Positions 14,993-23,815 are shown, counted from the first letter of the stretch. The stretch is DNA of 33,113 nt from Tychonema bourrellyi FEM_GT703 (GCF_002412335.2 NZ_NXIB02000022.1:1-33113); one strand, 5' to 3'. The notes: generated from the letters alone by a model not told the origin. Numbers and translations: made by a program.

Positions 14993-16987
14993 ATGCAATT
15001 CCTCGAACTCGTCCTCAAAAACTTCGGCCCCTACGCAGGCACCCAAACCATCAATCTCCGCCCCGAAAAAGACGGAAATCCCTGCCCGATAGTCCTATTT
15101 GGCGGCATGAACGGCGGCGGCAAAACCACCCTCCTAGACGCCATTCGCCTCGCCCTCTACGGCGGCAGAGCTCAATGTTCCACCAGAGGCAATTTAAGCT
15201 ACAGCGACTTCCTCAATCAATCAATCAACCGCCAAACTCCCCCCTTTGAAGATACCCGCGTCGAATTAATATTTGAACAAATTCAAGACGATAAATTAAC
15301 TAAATTCAAAATAGTTAGATACTGGAAACCAGCCGATACCAAAGACACCTTAAGCATCCTCATATACAGCGAAGTTGTCACCGATTGGTGGGCGGACAAA
15401 GCAATTAGCAACACCTGGGATGAATACATTGAAACTCTTTTACCAGTTGGAATCTCTAACCTATTTTTGTTTGACGGCGAACAAGTAAAAGAACTCGCCG
15501 AACTCGAAACCCCGCCAGAATTTGTAGTCGGGGCGATTAAATCTCTTTTAGGTTTGGAACTTGCAGAACGTCTCGCAGTCGATTTAGAGATTTTAGCCGG
15601 CCGCAAGCGCAAAGAAATTGCGGGCAAAAAAGACTTGGCAACTTTAGAGAAAATTGAGGGAATATTCAAAGAAATTACTGCTAAAAAAGACTTAGAAACA
15701 GAAAAGCAAGCCAGCTTTAAAAACCAATTAGAGAAAGCTCAAAAAAATCAGCAACAAGCATCCGATAAATTCATTTCTGAAGGTGGAAAAATTGCTGCCG
15801 ATCGCAGTCAACTAGACATACAACTAAACAACTACAAAAATCAGGCAGAAAAAACCCGTCAAGCCATGATGGAATTAGCCTCAAATACGCTACCACTAGC
15901 CCTAATTTCTCCCCTACTAACCGCAGCGAAAACCCAAGCAGAAACAGAAGCTAGCCAGCAGCAAGCAAAAATCGCCCAAGAAGTCATCAAACAAAGAAGC
16001 GATCGCCTCCTCAACTACATCGCCGAAATCTCATTAAATCCCGCACAATTAGACAAAATTCAAGACTTCATCCGCCAAGAAGACAAAGAACTCGAACAGC
16101 AAGCGGGAACAGACATTTCGCCCTGGATGAATGCCGATGACAACAGTATTCAGCAACTAGAAAATCTGCTTAGCTATCAAATTCAAGCCCAGCAAATCGC
16201 CACCGCCCAACAAATAGCAGAAATCAAAAACATCGAATCAGAAATCGACTTCACAGACAGACAACTCGCGGCCGCAGCATCCCCCGAAGCCTATGATAAA
16301 CTAGAATTAGCAGTTAAAAATGCCCAAAAAGCCGTCGCAAACGCGGCCGCAGACGTAGAATCAGCTAACCGCCGTATCGACGAATTAGACAAAGAATTAG
16401 CAAAAAATCAAAAGGAACTAGAAACCTACAGCAGCGAATACATTACTATCAGAAATAGCCAACATATCATCGCATCTATCGCCAAAGCTCAAGCCACTCT
16501 CAAACAGTTTAAAGAAAAACTGACTCTCAAGAAACTCAACAAACTCGAAGTGGAAATTACCGACTGTTTCCGCTACCTTTTGCACAAAACTGATTTGGTG
16601 CACAGAGTAGCTATAGATACCCAAACCTTCAGCCTTTCCATCTATGATACTGAAGGCAAACTGGTACCGAAACACCGACTTTCCGCCGGGGAAAAACAAC
16701 TATTGGCGATCGCCTTTTTGTGGGGATTGGCCAGAGTATCGGGTAGATTGTTACCAGTTGCGATCGACACTCCCCTGGGCCGCCTCGACTCCTCCCACCG
16801 AAACAACCTTGTAGAACGCTATTTCCCCTCAGCCAGCCACCAAGTCATCCTGCTTTCTACCGACACCGAAATTAGCAAAGTAGAATATGATAAGCTGCAA
16901 GAGTTGGAGGCGATCGCCCACAGCTACCTACTTAAATATGACTCTACTAAGCGCCAAACCACTGTGGAAAAAGGTTATTTTTGGTAG
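14993..16987 (+). CDS. dndD: DNA phosphorothioation ATPase DndD
   Basis: The 664-aa SMC/Rad50-like protein begins MQFLELVLKNFGPYAG with Walker A GGMNGGGKTTLL (G37-L48). DGEQVKELAELE follows, then long Gln/Lys/Ala-rich coiled coils (about 220-520), an ABC signature LSAGEKQLLAIAFLWGLA, and Walker B VAIDTPLGRLD (D592). DndD supplies ATP-dependent nicking or scaffold functions in backbone sulfur insertion with DndC and DndE. The frame stays open back to 14897, but that upstream part is repeat sequence, so the ATG at 14993 is chosen. Separated from dndC by the transposase and REP array; no dndE follows, as the next gene is convergent rbgA. Confidence 0.92.
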   Translation: MQFLELVLKNFGPYAGTQTINLRPEKDGNPCPIVLFGGMNGGGKTTLLDAIRLALYGGRAQCSTRGNLSYSDFLNQSINRQTPPFEDTRVELIFEQIQDDKLTKFKIVRYWKPADTKDTLSILIYSEVVTDWWADKAISNTWDEYIETLLPVGISNLFLFDGEQVKELAELETPPEFVVGAIKSLLGLELAERLAVDLEILAGRKRKEIAGKKDLATLEKIEGIFKEITAKKDLETEKQASFKNQLEKAQKNQQQASDKFISEGGKIAADRSQLDIQLNNYKNQAEKTRQAMMELASNTLPLALISPLLTAAKTQAETEASQQQAKIAQEVIKQRSDRLLNYIAEISLNPAQLDKIQDFIRQEDKELEQQAGTDISPWMNADDNSIQQLENLLSYQIQAQQIATAQQIAEIKNIESEIDFTDRQLAAAASPEAYDKLELAVKNAQKAVANAAADVESANRRIDELDKELAKNQKELETYSSEYITIRNSQHIIASIAKAQATLKQFKEKLTLKKLNKLEVEITDCFRYLLHKTDLVHRVAIDTQTFSLSIYDTEGKLVPKHRLSAGEKQLLAIAFLWGLARVSGRLLPVAIDTPLGRLDSSHRNNLVERYFPSASHQVILLSTDTEISKVEYDKLQELEAIAHSYLLKYDSTKRQTTVEKGYFW

Positions 16988-17009
16988 AATTTCAGATGGC
17001 AAATTAGAG

Positions 17010-17034
17010 ACCTGACTTCTTAAAAAAGTCGGGT
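17010..17034. terminator. Bidirectional hairpin between dndD and rbgA
   Basis: ACCTGACTT (17010-17018) pairs with AAGTCGGGT (17026-17034), one G-T pair, across a short A/T loop. It lies in the 61-bp gap between the convergent dndD and rbgA ends. A related degenerate copy occurs near 7026-7051 after the MazG-like gene. No long T-run follows. Confidence 0.5.
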
Positions 17035-17048
17035 ATCTAAGTATTCTA

Positions 17049-17942
17049 TCATACTTCTGTTTTTGAACTATTAGGTGATTCATCCGACAAAAACGGCGGT
17101 AACTCCAAAGGAAGCTGACCCAAAACACCAGTTCTAAAATCATTCAACATCTGCCGCGCCATTCGTTCCACATCTCCTTGATGCCTGTCCTTAGCTATCT
17201 CGTGTAAATAATTTTCACCATTAGTAGATAAAGCATCTAATTTATATCTAGATTTAAAACCAGATACTGATATCAAAGTATCATCAGTAGCTTCCAGCCC
17301 CAGGAGCAAATCTACCATAGCCGCAGCTACTACCTGATTGTCATAAGCTGCTTCGCCAATATCTTCACAAATAGCTAACTTTAGGGCATTGTCTTGATTG
17401 TTAATTCGGGTGGGAATCACTCCAGGAGTGTCTAATAGCTCAATTTCGTCAGAAATCCGAATCCATCGGAGCGATCGCGTTACTCCAGCCCTGCGCGCAC
17501 TATCTACCACCTTTCGTCCCAAAAGTCTATTAATTAAAGCAGATTTTCCCACGTTGGGAAAGCCAATCACCACCGCCCGAACTGGACGAGGAAGCATACC
17601 GCGATCGAATCTTCTTTGATTGAGTTGCACCCCAGCATTCTGTACAGCATCCGCCAAAGCATCTATTCCTTGTCCGTGTCCGGCATTAGTAAAATAAACC
17701 GCTTCACCCCTTGCCTCAAACCATGCCTCCCATTCCTGGCGCAATCGAGGCGAAATCATATCCATCCGATTAATAACTAATATTCGTGCTTTGCTACCCA
17801 CCCAAGTCTGCATTTGGGGATGGTGAGTAGCCAAAGGAATGCGAGCATCTCGGACTTCGAGCACCACATCTACCCGCTTTAATTGTTCTTTTAATGCCCG
17901 TTCAGCTTTGGCAATGTGACCGGGATACCAGTGAATTTTCAT
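17049..17942 (-). CDS. ylqF: Ribosome biogenesis GTPase RbgA/YlqF
   Basis: The 297-aa protein is a circularly permuted GTPase: the G4 motif NRMD comes first (about residues 58-61), then G1 GFPNVGKSALIN, then G3 DTPGVI. The N-terminus MKIHWYPGHIAKAERAL is the typical YlqF start. The enzyme acts in late assembly of the 50S ribosomal subunit. It follows the usp gene on the minus strand, separated by 228 bp of heptamer repeats. It marks the edge of the dnd island. Confidence 0.93.
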   Translation of the reverse strand: MKIHWYPGHIAKAERALKEQLKRVDVVLEVRDARIPLATHHPQMQTWVGSKARILVINRMDMISPRLRQEWEAWFEARGEAVYFTNAGHGQGIDALADAVQNAGVQLNQRRFDRGMLPRPVRAVVIGFPNVGKSALINRLLGRKVVDSARRAGVTRSLRWIRISDEIELLDTPGVIPTRINNQDNALKLAICEDIGEAAYDNQVVAAAMVDLLLGLEATDDTLISVSGFKSRYKLDALSTNGENYLHEIAKDRHQGDVERMARQMLNDFRTGVLGQLPLELPPFLSDESPNSSKTEV

Positions 17943-17943
17943 T

Positions 17944-18170
17944 AGTTAGTTGACTGTTGACTGTTGACTGTTGACTGTTAACTGTTGTCTGTTGACTGTT
18001 GACTGTTGTTATTGGTTATTGGTTACTTGTTACTTGTTACTTGTTATTGGTTACTTGTTACTTGTTACTTGTTATTGGTTAGTGGTTTAATGACAACCGT
18101 CAACCGTCAACCGTCAACCGTCAACGGTCAACCGTCAACCGTCAACGGTCAACGGTCAACTGCCAACTGA
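17944..18170. repeat. Compound heptamer tandem-repeat tract
   Basis: Three blocks of 7-bp repeats follow one another: TTGACTG (about 17950-18007), TTACTTG/TTATTGG (about 18008-18083), and CAACCGT/CAACGGT (about 18092-18165). They fill the whole gap between usp and rbgA, which are both on the minus strand, so the promoter and leader of rbgA must lie within or upstream of them. Confidence 0.9.
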
Positions 18171-18584
18171 CTAAGGCACAATCAAAACGGAACAAGGAGA
18201 CAGATTAATCACCCGACTGGTAACGCTGTCAGACGCCCCATCATCAGTTAAACCCATCCCTCGACAGCCCATCACAATCAAATCAGCCCCAATCTCGTCA
18301 GCCACATCGCAAATCGTGAAAGCAGGTTTGCCTTCCCGTTCAATGATTTCAGCTTGAATTCCCTGCTGAGAGAACATCGCTTGGGCATCAGACAGCAGCT
18401 TGGCCACTGCTTCGGGGGAAGCCATTGCTTCTCGTGGTGGGGACTCGCCAGCCTCGGCTGGGGGTTCGACTACCGACAGAATCACTAAACGAGCACCATA
18501 GGTTTTCACAATATTGACAACCTTTTCGGCGGCTTCGCGGGCTTCTCGGCTTTGATCTACTGGAAATAAGACTGTCTTGAACAT
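18171..18584 (-). CDS. Universal stress protein family
   Basis: About 137 aa from the second ATG: MFKTVLFPVDQSREAREA, then LVILSVVEPP, then VADEIGADLIVMGCRGMG with the terminal SVTSRVINLSPCSVLIVP. This is the UspA fold with the ATP-binding pattern G-x2-G-x9-S near the end (GCRGMG...SVTSRV). An upstream in-frame ATG (18593) exists, but GGAG lies about 8 nt from the second ATG, so that start is preferred. Divergent from pgk. Confidence 0.9.
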   Translation of the reverse strand: MFKTVLFPVDQSREAREAAEKVVNIVKTYGARLVILSVVEPPAEAGESPPREAMASPEAVAKLLSDAQAMFSQQGIQAEIIEREGKPAFTICDVADEIGADLIVMGCRGMGLTDDGASDSVTSRVINLSPCSVLIVP

Positions 18585-18593
18585 ACTGCACAT

Positions 18594-18608
18594 CTCCGGG
18601 ACACGGAG
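18594..18608 (-). promoter_or_regulatory. Hairpin covering the usp ribosome binding site
   Basis: On the minus strand CTCCG, loop TGTCC, CGGAG forms a perfect 5-bp stem whose 3' arm contains the GGAG ribosome binding site of the usp gene. The hairpin could hide the site and temper translation. Short stem, so tentative. Confidence 0.35.
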
Positions 18609-18750
18609 TCCGATAAAATGTTTAGGTTAAGCGAATCAGCGCCATTTGTTCTATTTTCCGTTTTTTGTAGGGCGCGATCGAATGCGTCCGAGGCCCAGTG
18701 CAAGTGACAAGTGCCACCATTTCAACGGAATTCAACAAAAAACACATATT

Positions 18751-18757
18751 AGGAGGT
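18751..18757 (+). promoter_or_regulatory. Strong ribosome binding site of pgk
   Basis: AGGAGGT lies 7 nt before GTG at 18765 and fixes this non-ATG start. Confidence 0.85.
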
Positions 18758-18764
18758 TAATCCT

Positions 18765-19964
18765 GTGACAAAAAAAACTCTAGCAAATTTATCGGCATCG
18801 GACTTATCGGGAAAACGGGTACTCGTGCGGGCGGACTTTAACGTGCCACTCGACAACGGCAGTATCACCGATGATACTCGCATCCGGGCTGCTCTGCCGA
18901 CAATTCAAGATTTGGCCTCCAAGGGCGCTAAGGTGATTTTGTGCAGCCACTTCGGCCGTCCCAAGGGCGTAACCGAGAAGTTGCGTTTGACTCCGGTTGC
19001 TAAGCGACTGTCGGAATTGTTGGGTAAAGAAGTCAAAAAAACTGATGATTGCATCGGCGATGAAGTCGCTGCTACAGTCGAGGCGATGCAAGAAGGCGAT
19101 GTGATTTTGCTGGAAAATGTGCGCTTTTATCCAGAAGAGGAAGCAAATGACCCAGAATTTGCTAAGAAGTTAGCTTCTGTGGCCGATTTGTATGTCAATG
19201 ATGCTTTTGGAACTGCTCACCGGGCTCATGCTTCTACTGAGGGTGTGACTAAGTATCTGAGTCCTTCTGTGGCTGGGTTTTTGATGGAGAAGGAATTGCA
19301 GTATCTTGGTAGTGCGATCGACAATCCTCAACGTCCTTTAGCTGCTATCATCGGCGGTTCCAAAGTTTCTAGCAAGATTGGAGTCATCGAAAAACTGTTG
19401 GAAAAGTGCGACAAATTGCTGTTGGGCGGTGGCATGGTTTTCACATTCTACAAAGCTCGTGGCTTGAATGTTGGCAAGTCTTTGGTGGAAGATGACAAGC
19501 TAGAATTGGCGGAGTCTTTGGAAGCTAAGGCGAAGGAACGAGGAGTTACTTTTCTGTTACCTACTGATGTGATAGTTGCTGACAAGTTTGCTGCTGATGC
19601 TAACACTCAAATCGTCTCCGTTGAGAACATTCCCGACGGTTGGATGGGTTTGGATATTGGCCCGGATTCTGTAAAAACTTTCCAAGCTGCTTTGGCTGAT
19701 TGCAAAACAGTCATCTGGAACGGGCCGATGGGCGTGTTTGAGATGGAGAAGTTTGCTGCGGGAACTGAAGGTATCGCTCATTCTTTGGCTGAAATCACTA
19801 AAACTGGTACTACCACAATCATCGGTGGTGGTGACTCGGTGGCGGCTGTCGAACAGTTGAATTTGGGCGCAGAAATGAGCCACATTTCCACTGGTGGCGG
19901 TGCTAGTTTGGAGCTGCTTGAAGGTAAGGAATTGCCTGGTGTTGCGGCTTTAGACGACGCTTAA
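18765..19964 (+). CDS. pgk: Phosphoglycerate kinase
   Basis: The 399-aa protein has the full Pgk pattern: [14 protein letters not shown] near the N-terminus, [55 protein letters not shown]-region equivalent [17 protein letters not shown], and the C-terminal [12 protein letters not shown]. It interconverts 3-phosphoglycerate and 1,3-bisphosphoglycerate with ATP in glycolysis and the Calvin cycle. GTG start with a perfect ribosome binding site. Monocistronic by its surroundings. Confidence 0.97.
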   Translation: MTKKTLANLSASDLSGKRVLVRADFNVPLDNGSITDDTRIRAALPTIQDLASKGAKVILCSHFGRPKGVTEKLRLTPVAKRLSELLGKEVKKTDDCIGDEVAATVEAMQEGDVILLENVRFYPEEEANDPEFAKKLASVADLYVNDAFGTAHRAHASTEGVTKYLSPSVAGFLMEKELQYLGSAIDNPQRPLAAIIGGSKVSSKIGVIEKLLEKCDKLLLGGGMVFTFYKARGLNVGKSLVEDDKLELAESLEAKAKERGVTFLLPTDVIVADKFAADANTQIVSVENIPDGWMGLDIGPDSVKTFQAALADCKTVIWNGPMGVFEMEKFAAGTEGIAHSLAEITKTGTTTIIGGGDSVAAVEQLNLGAEMSHISTGGGASLELLEGKELPGVAALDDA

Positions 19965-19981
19965 TTAAGTAGTAGGGACAC

Positions 19982-20197
19982 GGCAATGCCCATTGGTGTC
20001 AACTTAAGCCTGAAAGCCTTGGTATCTCTGGTTCATAGCCAAGTCTAGATCCCCCTAAATCCCCCTTAAGAAGGGGGACTTTGATCGGACTCTTATCCCC
20101 CCCTTCTTAAGGGGGGCTAGGGGGGATCTAGATTTAATAGTCTTGCCAGCAATCTGTGACTAGGTTTGAGCTTAAGTTGACACTAATGGGCAATGCC
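19982..20197. mobile_element. 198-bp MITE with 9-bp target duplication
   Basis: Terminal inverted repeats are CATTGGTGTCAACTTAAGC (19991-20009) and its partner at 20170-20188, differing at one position. The direct repeat GGCAATGCC flanks the element at 19982-19990 and 20189-20197, an exact 9-bp duplication. Within it is a second large palindrome (about 20044-20132) with arms beginning TCTAGATCCCCC. No coding capacity. Outside, the flanks read as the two halves of a dispersed palindrome close to the one at 20219-20239. Confidence 0.88.
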
Positions 20198-20218
20198 GTC
20201 TCCTTACTTAATTAATTA

Positions 20219-20239
20219 GGACACGGCATTGCCGTGTCC
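20219..20239. repeat. Palindrome GGACACGGCATTGCCGTGTCC
   Basis: Near-perfect 21-bp dyad. A second copy was apparently split by the MITE just upstream (GGACACGGCAATGCC then GGCAATGCCGTCTCC). Could serve as a transcription stop between pgk and the next gene. Confidence 0.8.
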
Positions 20240-20299
20240 CTACGGGGATTTATAAATCTGGCATATACTTGAAAAACATGGAACTTGTGAGGTTTGTTT

Positions 20300-21016
20300 A
20301 TGAAAGTTAAAATCTTAGCGACTGTAACGACAATTTTAGCCTCCCTTTGGCTAGCAGTTCCGGTGAAAGCTCAAAATGCCGATCATGTCCGGCAATTGTT
20401 GGAAACTAAGGAATGTGAGGGCTGCGATTTGAGAAATGCCGATCTTTTCAAGGCTAGCTTGTATAGAGCTAAGTTGAAAGGGGCTGATTTAAGCGGAGCA
20501 AATCTGTATGAAGCTAATTTGATTCAAGCGGATTTAACTGATGCTAATTTGGCTGGTGCTAATTTAGTTAATGCTGATTTGTATGGTGCTGATTTGGATA
20601 GTGCTAATCTGCGAAGTGCCAATTTGTCTAATGCTTTTTTGAGTAGGGCAAATATGACGATGGCTGATTTGCGTGGTGCTAAGCTTTTTTCGGCTAATTT
20701 GGCAGAATCTTATTTGCTTCAAGCTAATTTATCGAATACGGATTTAAGGCGATCGCTACTTTTTAGAGTTAATTTAAGTCGAGCGAATTTAAGTGGGGCA
20801 GATTTGTCTTTTGCGGATGTGCGCGATACGAATTTGCAGAATGCTATTTTGTCTAATACTAGGCTTCCGAAAGCTCAATTGAGTGGTACAAATCTAGATG
20901 CGGCGAGGGATTTCCGTCAGGCTGATTTGGAACGTGCCAATTTGCGGGGTACGAATATTGGCCCGGTGGTTTGTGTGACGACTCGTTTTCCTTATTGTGT
21001 TTTGAATTTGGAGTGA
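20300..21016 (+). CDS. Secreted pentapeptide-repeat protein
   Basis: About 238 aa. Residues 1-25 (MKVKILATVTTILASLWLAVPVKAQ) form a signal peptide with an AxA-type cleavage site. The rest is almost entirely A(D/N)LxX pentapeptide repeats (about residues 40-225), which build a right-handed quadrilateral beta helix. A CEGCDLRNADL segment introduces the repeats. Two cysteines near the C-terminus (VVCVTTRFPYC) may pair with each other. ATG at 20300 is chosen over an in-frame TTG two codons upstream because GTGAGG precedes it. Location is probably periplasm/thylakoid lumen; function unknown. Confidence 0.88.
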   Translation: MKVKILATVTTILASLWLAVPVKAQNADHVRQLLETKECEGCDLRNADLFKASLYRAKLKGADLSGANLYEANLIQADLTDANLAGANLVNADLYGADLDSANLRSANLSNAFLSRANMTMADLRGAKLFSANLAESYLLQANLSNTDLRRSLLFRVNLSRANLSGADLSFADVRDTNLQNAILSNTRLPKAQLSGTNLDAARDFRQADLERANLRGTNIGPVVCVTTRFPYCVLNLE

Positions 21017-21067
21017 TCTCTTGTAGTTTGTAGGGTGCGTCAGCCGCCATATTCTGTCATCCTGAGC

Positions 21068-21098
21068 GTAGCGAAGCATCTCAGAGATGCTTCGCTAC
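21068..21098. repeat. Perfect 31-bp palindrome
   Basis: Arms of 15 bp (GTAGCGAAGCATCTC and its complement) around one central base. Resembles a widely dispersed cyanobacterial repeat. It lies 50 bp after the pentapeptide gene and may act as a stop or processing site. Confidence 0.8.
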
Positions 21099-21154
21099 AC
21101 TACGTTCCCAACAGATTTTATATCAATAATTATAGCGCTTTTTAATTATTTGAA

Positions 21155-21240
21155 TGAACCGCGAAGACGCGAAGATCGCGAAGGAATAACTGCATTTCCT
21201 TCTTTCTCTTCCTTCGCGTCCTTAGTGCCTTCGCGGTTCA
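21155..21240. repeat. Inverted repeat with TGAACCGCGAAG ends
   Basis: TGAACCGCGAAG at 21155-21166 is the exact complement of CTTCGCGGTTCA at 21229-21240, with further pairing of GACGCGAAG and CTTCGCGTC inside. No coding potential. A dispersed repeat of MITE size. With 21068-21098 it accounts for most of the 21017-21303 gap. Confidence 0.75.
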
Positions 21241-21303
21241 TTTAATCTTACGGCCTATTAGTTCTGATTAAGTCCTATAGGATTTAAGAGCAGTTTTTCG
21301 CTA

Positions 21304-21345
21304 ATAAAAACTGCCGCCAACAACATCACTCGGTTGCTAGCGGCA
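21304..21345 (-). terminator. Terminator of the small secreted protein gene
   Basis: Read on the minus strand, TGCCGC-TA-GCAAC pairs with GTTG-TT-GGCGGCA around an 8-nt loop, followed by GTTTTTATT. It lies about 18 bp past the stop at 21363. The overlapping pair GCAGTTTTT/AAAAACTGC (21290-21314) offers an alternative fold. Confidence 0.8.
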
Positions 21346-21362
21346 AAAACTGATTCACAACC

Positions 21363-21632
21363 TTATTTCAAAGGCTTAGTGGATTTCGCACAAAACTTTT
21401 CATCCACAATAGCTGAACTGATACTAACCGCCTGCATGGGCGATGACGGAAGAACTAAGTTTTGGGGGGCGACTACCATTTTTTTACACACAAGTTCGCT
21501 GCTACCTACAGAAGCAAAGTTCCAACTGTAAAATTCGGGGTTGCTGACTGTCGCATTGGCTGGATTCATTCCTAGTGCTGTCAGCAATACTAACTCTAAG
21601 GTCACTAAAGCTACGATCGCAAATCTCAGCAT
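21363..21632 (-). CDS. Small secreted hypothetical protein
   Basis: The 89-aa product opens with a clear signal peptide: MLRFAIVALVTLELVLLTALG then NPANA, an A-x-A cleavage site near residue 27. The mature part of about 60 residues has two cysteines (LVCKKM and KFCAKS), possibly a disulfide. No family recognised. A convincing hairpin terminator follows, which supports it as a real gene. Confidence 0.75.
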   Translation of the reverse strand: MLRFAIVALVTLELVLLTALGMNPANATVSNPEFYSWNFASVGSSELVCKKMVVAPQNLVLPSSPMQAVSISSAIVDEKFCAKSTKPLK

Positions 21633-21721
21633 ATTTTTTTCTGAACCTGAAAACTCATATGATTACTATTACCTATTATTACCTGGGTTTTCTTCAACGT
21701 CAATAGCATAGTCCTGGATGC

Positions 21722-21788
21722 CAAAAACCCGGTTTCTTCCAAAAATCGTCGTTTTTTCGATAAATATTGAGGCAGAAACCGGGTTTTT
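21722..21788. terminator. AAACCCGGTTTCT inverted pair after the kinase gene
   Basis: AAAAACCCGGTTTCTT (about 21722-21737) pairs with AGAAACCGGGTTTTT (about 21773-21787), giving a long stem with T-rich exits on both sides. It follows the kinase stop at 21808 on the minus strand and precedes the small secreted gene. Same family as 3584-3647. Confidence 0.65.
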
Positions 21789-21807
21789 AGCGTCAGCCCT
21801 ATAGCAG

Positions 21808-23691
21808 TTATTCCGCAGCCAGATTCAACTCATAGGAAATAGGCTCTGAGGATTTAGAAACTACTACGAATTCATAGTAACCTGCATCATCCAGCAATCC
21901 TGACCAACTAAGTCCTTCTGCATCTTCGAGCAAAGCCCGCGCACCTTTTGTCCGCCCTGGAGTATAAATTGACAGGAGAGTGGATTTGCGCGGAGCTTGC
22001 AAATTCACCCGCAGAGTTTGATTTTGGGCGAGTCTGGCTATGTAAGCTTTCCCTTCTCCTGGTTTGAGATTGTCTTTGAGGGTTTTGCTAGAAGCTCGGT
22101 TCTCAAATTCTATGCTTTCGATGCTTGCTCCGGCTTGTAAGGCTTCGAGGCTGTCGCTACTAATTGCTTGCCAAATTTGTCCGATCGCCAAATTAAGGAT
22201 ATCTCGATCGCGCCGCTCTTCTGGAAACAAATGAAAAAACTTAGCATCAGCCAAATCGTTCAGTGCGCGACTGCTCAAATTGAGCTTGTTAACTTCTGCT
22301 TTCCGGCGCGAGATATCACTGGCGTCATAACTTCCCAACCGTTTTCTAGCATTAGTGCTGATATTTTCCAATTTGTCAAGTAACTCGTCACCGATTTTTT
22401 GCCACTTTTCGCGCCAATTGCGATCGTCCTCACCTTCTTTTAACAGCCTTCCTCCCAATTCTGGGTATTTTTTATAGAAAGTCTCGTCCACAAGACTAAC
22501 GTAACCATTATAAAATTTATCGTCAATTTCTAGTCGTTGAAAGCGATCGTGCAAAGCATCTTCTTGCTGACGCTTCGGGCCAGTAGCCACAGGAATTTTC
22601 TGCACTTTAGATTGCAGATTTAACAAATAATTACCCGCAAACCAGCCAACTCCCCCCATACTTGATAGCACCGCCACCACCAGCAAAACCATCTTCCAAG
22701 CCGGCAACTTTTCTTGACTCCGAATATTACTCATTGAAACCGGAATTCCAGGCAGTTTCGGGGGCGGTACAGCTATCGGCTGCAACTCCGGCGGGGCTTG
22801 TGTCACCTGTGAGGGAGGCACTGAAGGCGGATTACCAGAGAGAGCCTGCAAAACTTCGCGAGCCGAGGAATAGCGATCGCCCGGCCCGTGAGCGAGCATT
22901 TTATCCAACACCAGAGCCAAATTTGGAGAGACAGAACATTGCGATCGCCAATTCCAATTCAAGGTATAACTGTCGAGCAACTGATGCGGTTCCTTCCCTG
23001 TCAGCAATACCAAAACCGTTGCCGCCAAAGCATACAAATCGCTGTGGGGACAAACGATCCCCATCTGCATCTGTTCGGCTGGGGCGTAACCGAGTTTGCC
23101 AATCCGAGTCGCGGGGGCGGGAGTGGCGTTAGTCTCAGCGAACAGAGACTCTGCGGTGGCGGCGACTTCTTTTACCCCGCCGAAGTCGATTAGTACCGGC
23201 ATCCCGTCAGACGAACGCAGAATCAGGTTATCCGGGGAGATGTCGCGGTGAATCACCCCCAAGGAGTGAGTGTATTCGAGTACGGGCAAAAGCTGGATCA
23301 GCAGTTGATTGATTTCCGCCTCGATGAACCGCGAACCGTTACGTTTGCGGGCATCTAGCAAAAAGCGGTATGTTTGTCCTGGTATATAATCTTGGACGAG
23401 AAATAGGTAGCCTCGATCGCTAATATTAACTCGAAATAGTTCACGGAAGTTCGGAATTTGGTTGTGTTTCAGCTTGTAGAGGACTCCCGCTTCTCTCTCG
23501 AAGAGTTCTTCGGATTTCTGTAAAGCGTAACTCCCTTGTACTTGGGGCGCGAATTCTTTTAAAACGCAGGGTTCGTTGAATCGGTGAGCATCTTCTGCAA
23601 GGTAGGTGCGCCCGAAGCCGCCTTGTCCCAATTCGCGGACAATGCGGTAGTGGTTGCTGAGTGTAATGCCGGGGTAGATAGGATTAGTCAT
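21808..23691 (-). CDS. Membrane-anchored Ser/Thr protein kinase
   Basis: The 627-aa protein has an N-terminal Hanks-type kinase: GQGGFG (22-27), lysine K45, catalytic HRDISPDN (148-155), DFG at 169-171 and APAEQ. The HRD loop has Ser where Lys is usual; this HRDISPDN form is common in a cyanobacterial kinase branch. A Pro-rich linker (about 285-320) leads to one transmembrane helix (about 331-353). The extracytoplasmic part (about 360-627) has a helical region and a C-terminal beta-rich PPC-like segment with NQTLRVNLQAPR and YYEFVVVSKS. Likely a signalling receptor; ligand and targets are unknown. Confidence 0.9.
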   Translation of the reverse strand: MTNPIYPGITLSNHYRIVRELGQGGFGRTYLAEDAHRFNEPCVLKEFAPQVQGSYALQKSEELFEREAGVLYKLKHNQIPNFRELFRVNISDRGYLFLVQDYIPGQTYRFLLDARKRNGSRFIEAEINQLLIQLLPVLEYTHSLGVIHRDISPDNLILRSSDGMPVLIDFGGVKEVAATAESLFAETNATPAPATRIGKLGYAPAEQMQMGIVCPHSDLYALAATVLVLLTGKEPHQLLDSYTLNWNWRSQCSVSPNLALVLDKMLAHGPGDRYSSAREVLQALSGNPPSVPPSQVTQAPPELQPIAVPPPKLPGIPVSMSNIRSQEKLPAWKMVLLVVAVLSSMGGVGWFAGNYLLNLQSKVQKIPVATGPKRQQEDALHDRFQRLEIDDKFYNGYVSLVDETFYKKYPELGGRLLKEGEDDRNWREKWQKIGDELLDKLENISTNARKRLGSYDASDISRRKAEVNKLNLSSRALNDLADAKFFHLFPEERRDRDILNLAIGQIWQAISSDSLEALQAGASIESIEFENRASSKTLKDNLKPGEGKAYIARLAQNQTLRVNLQAPRKSTLLSIYTPGRTKGARALLEDAEGLSWSGLLDDAGYYEFVVVSKSSEPISYELNLAAE

Positions 23692-23696
23692 TCGAT

Positions 23697-23815
23697 TTTA
23701 GATTTTGGATTTGGGATTTTCGATTGACCCCACGGATAAATTCGGGGGCTTGAAGATTTTAGATTTTGGGTTTTGGATTGATTCCACCGATAAATCTGGG
23801 GGCTTGTACCATCAA
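23697..23815. repeat. Degenerate 60-bp tandem pair upstream of the kinase
   Basis: Two units each run GATTTTAGATTTTGG, then GATTGA(C/T)CC, then GATAAAT(T/C), then GGGGGCTTG. They occupy the first part of the 23692-24015 gap. The rest of that gap shows nothing recognisable. The open frame through it is an accident of the repeat. Confidence 0.65.

Noticed and set aside
986..16987. The dnd island as a prophage or integrative element
   Set aside because: No integrase, no tRNA-type attachment duplication, no structural or replication phage genes; flanking genes are housekeeping but no borders could be defined.
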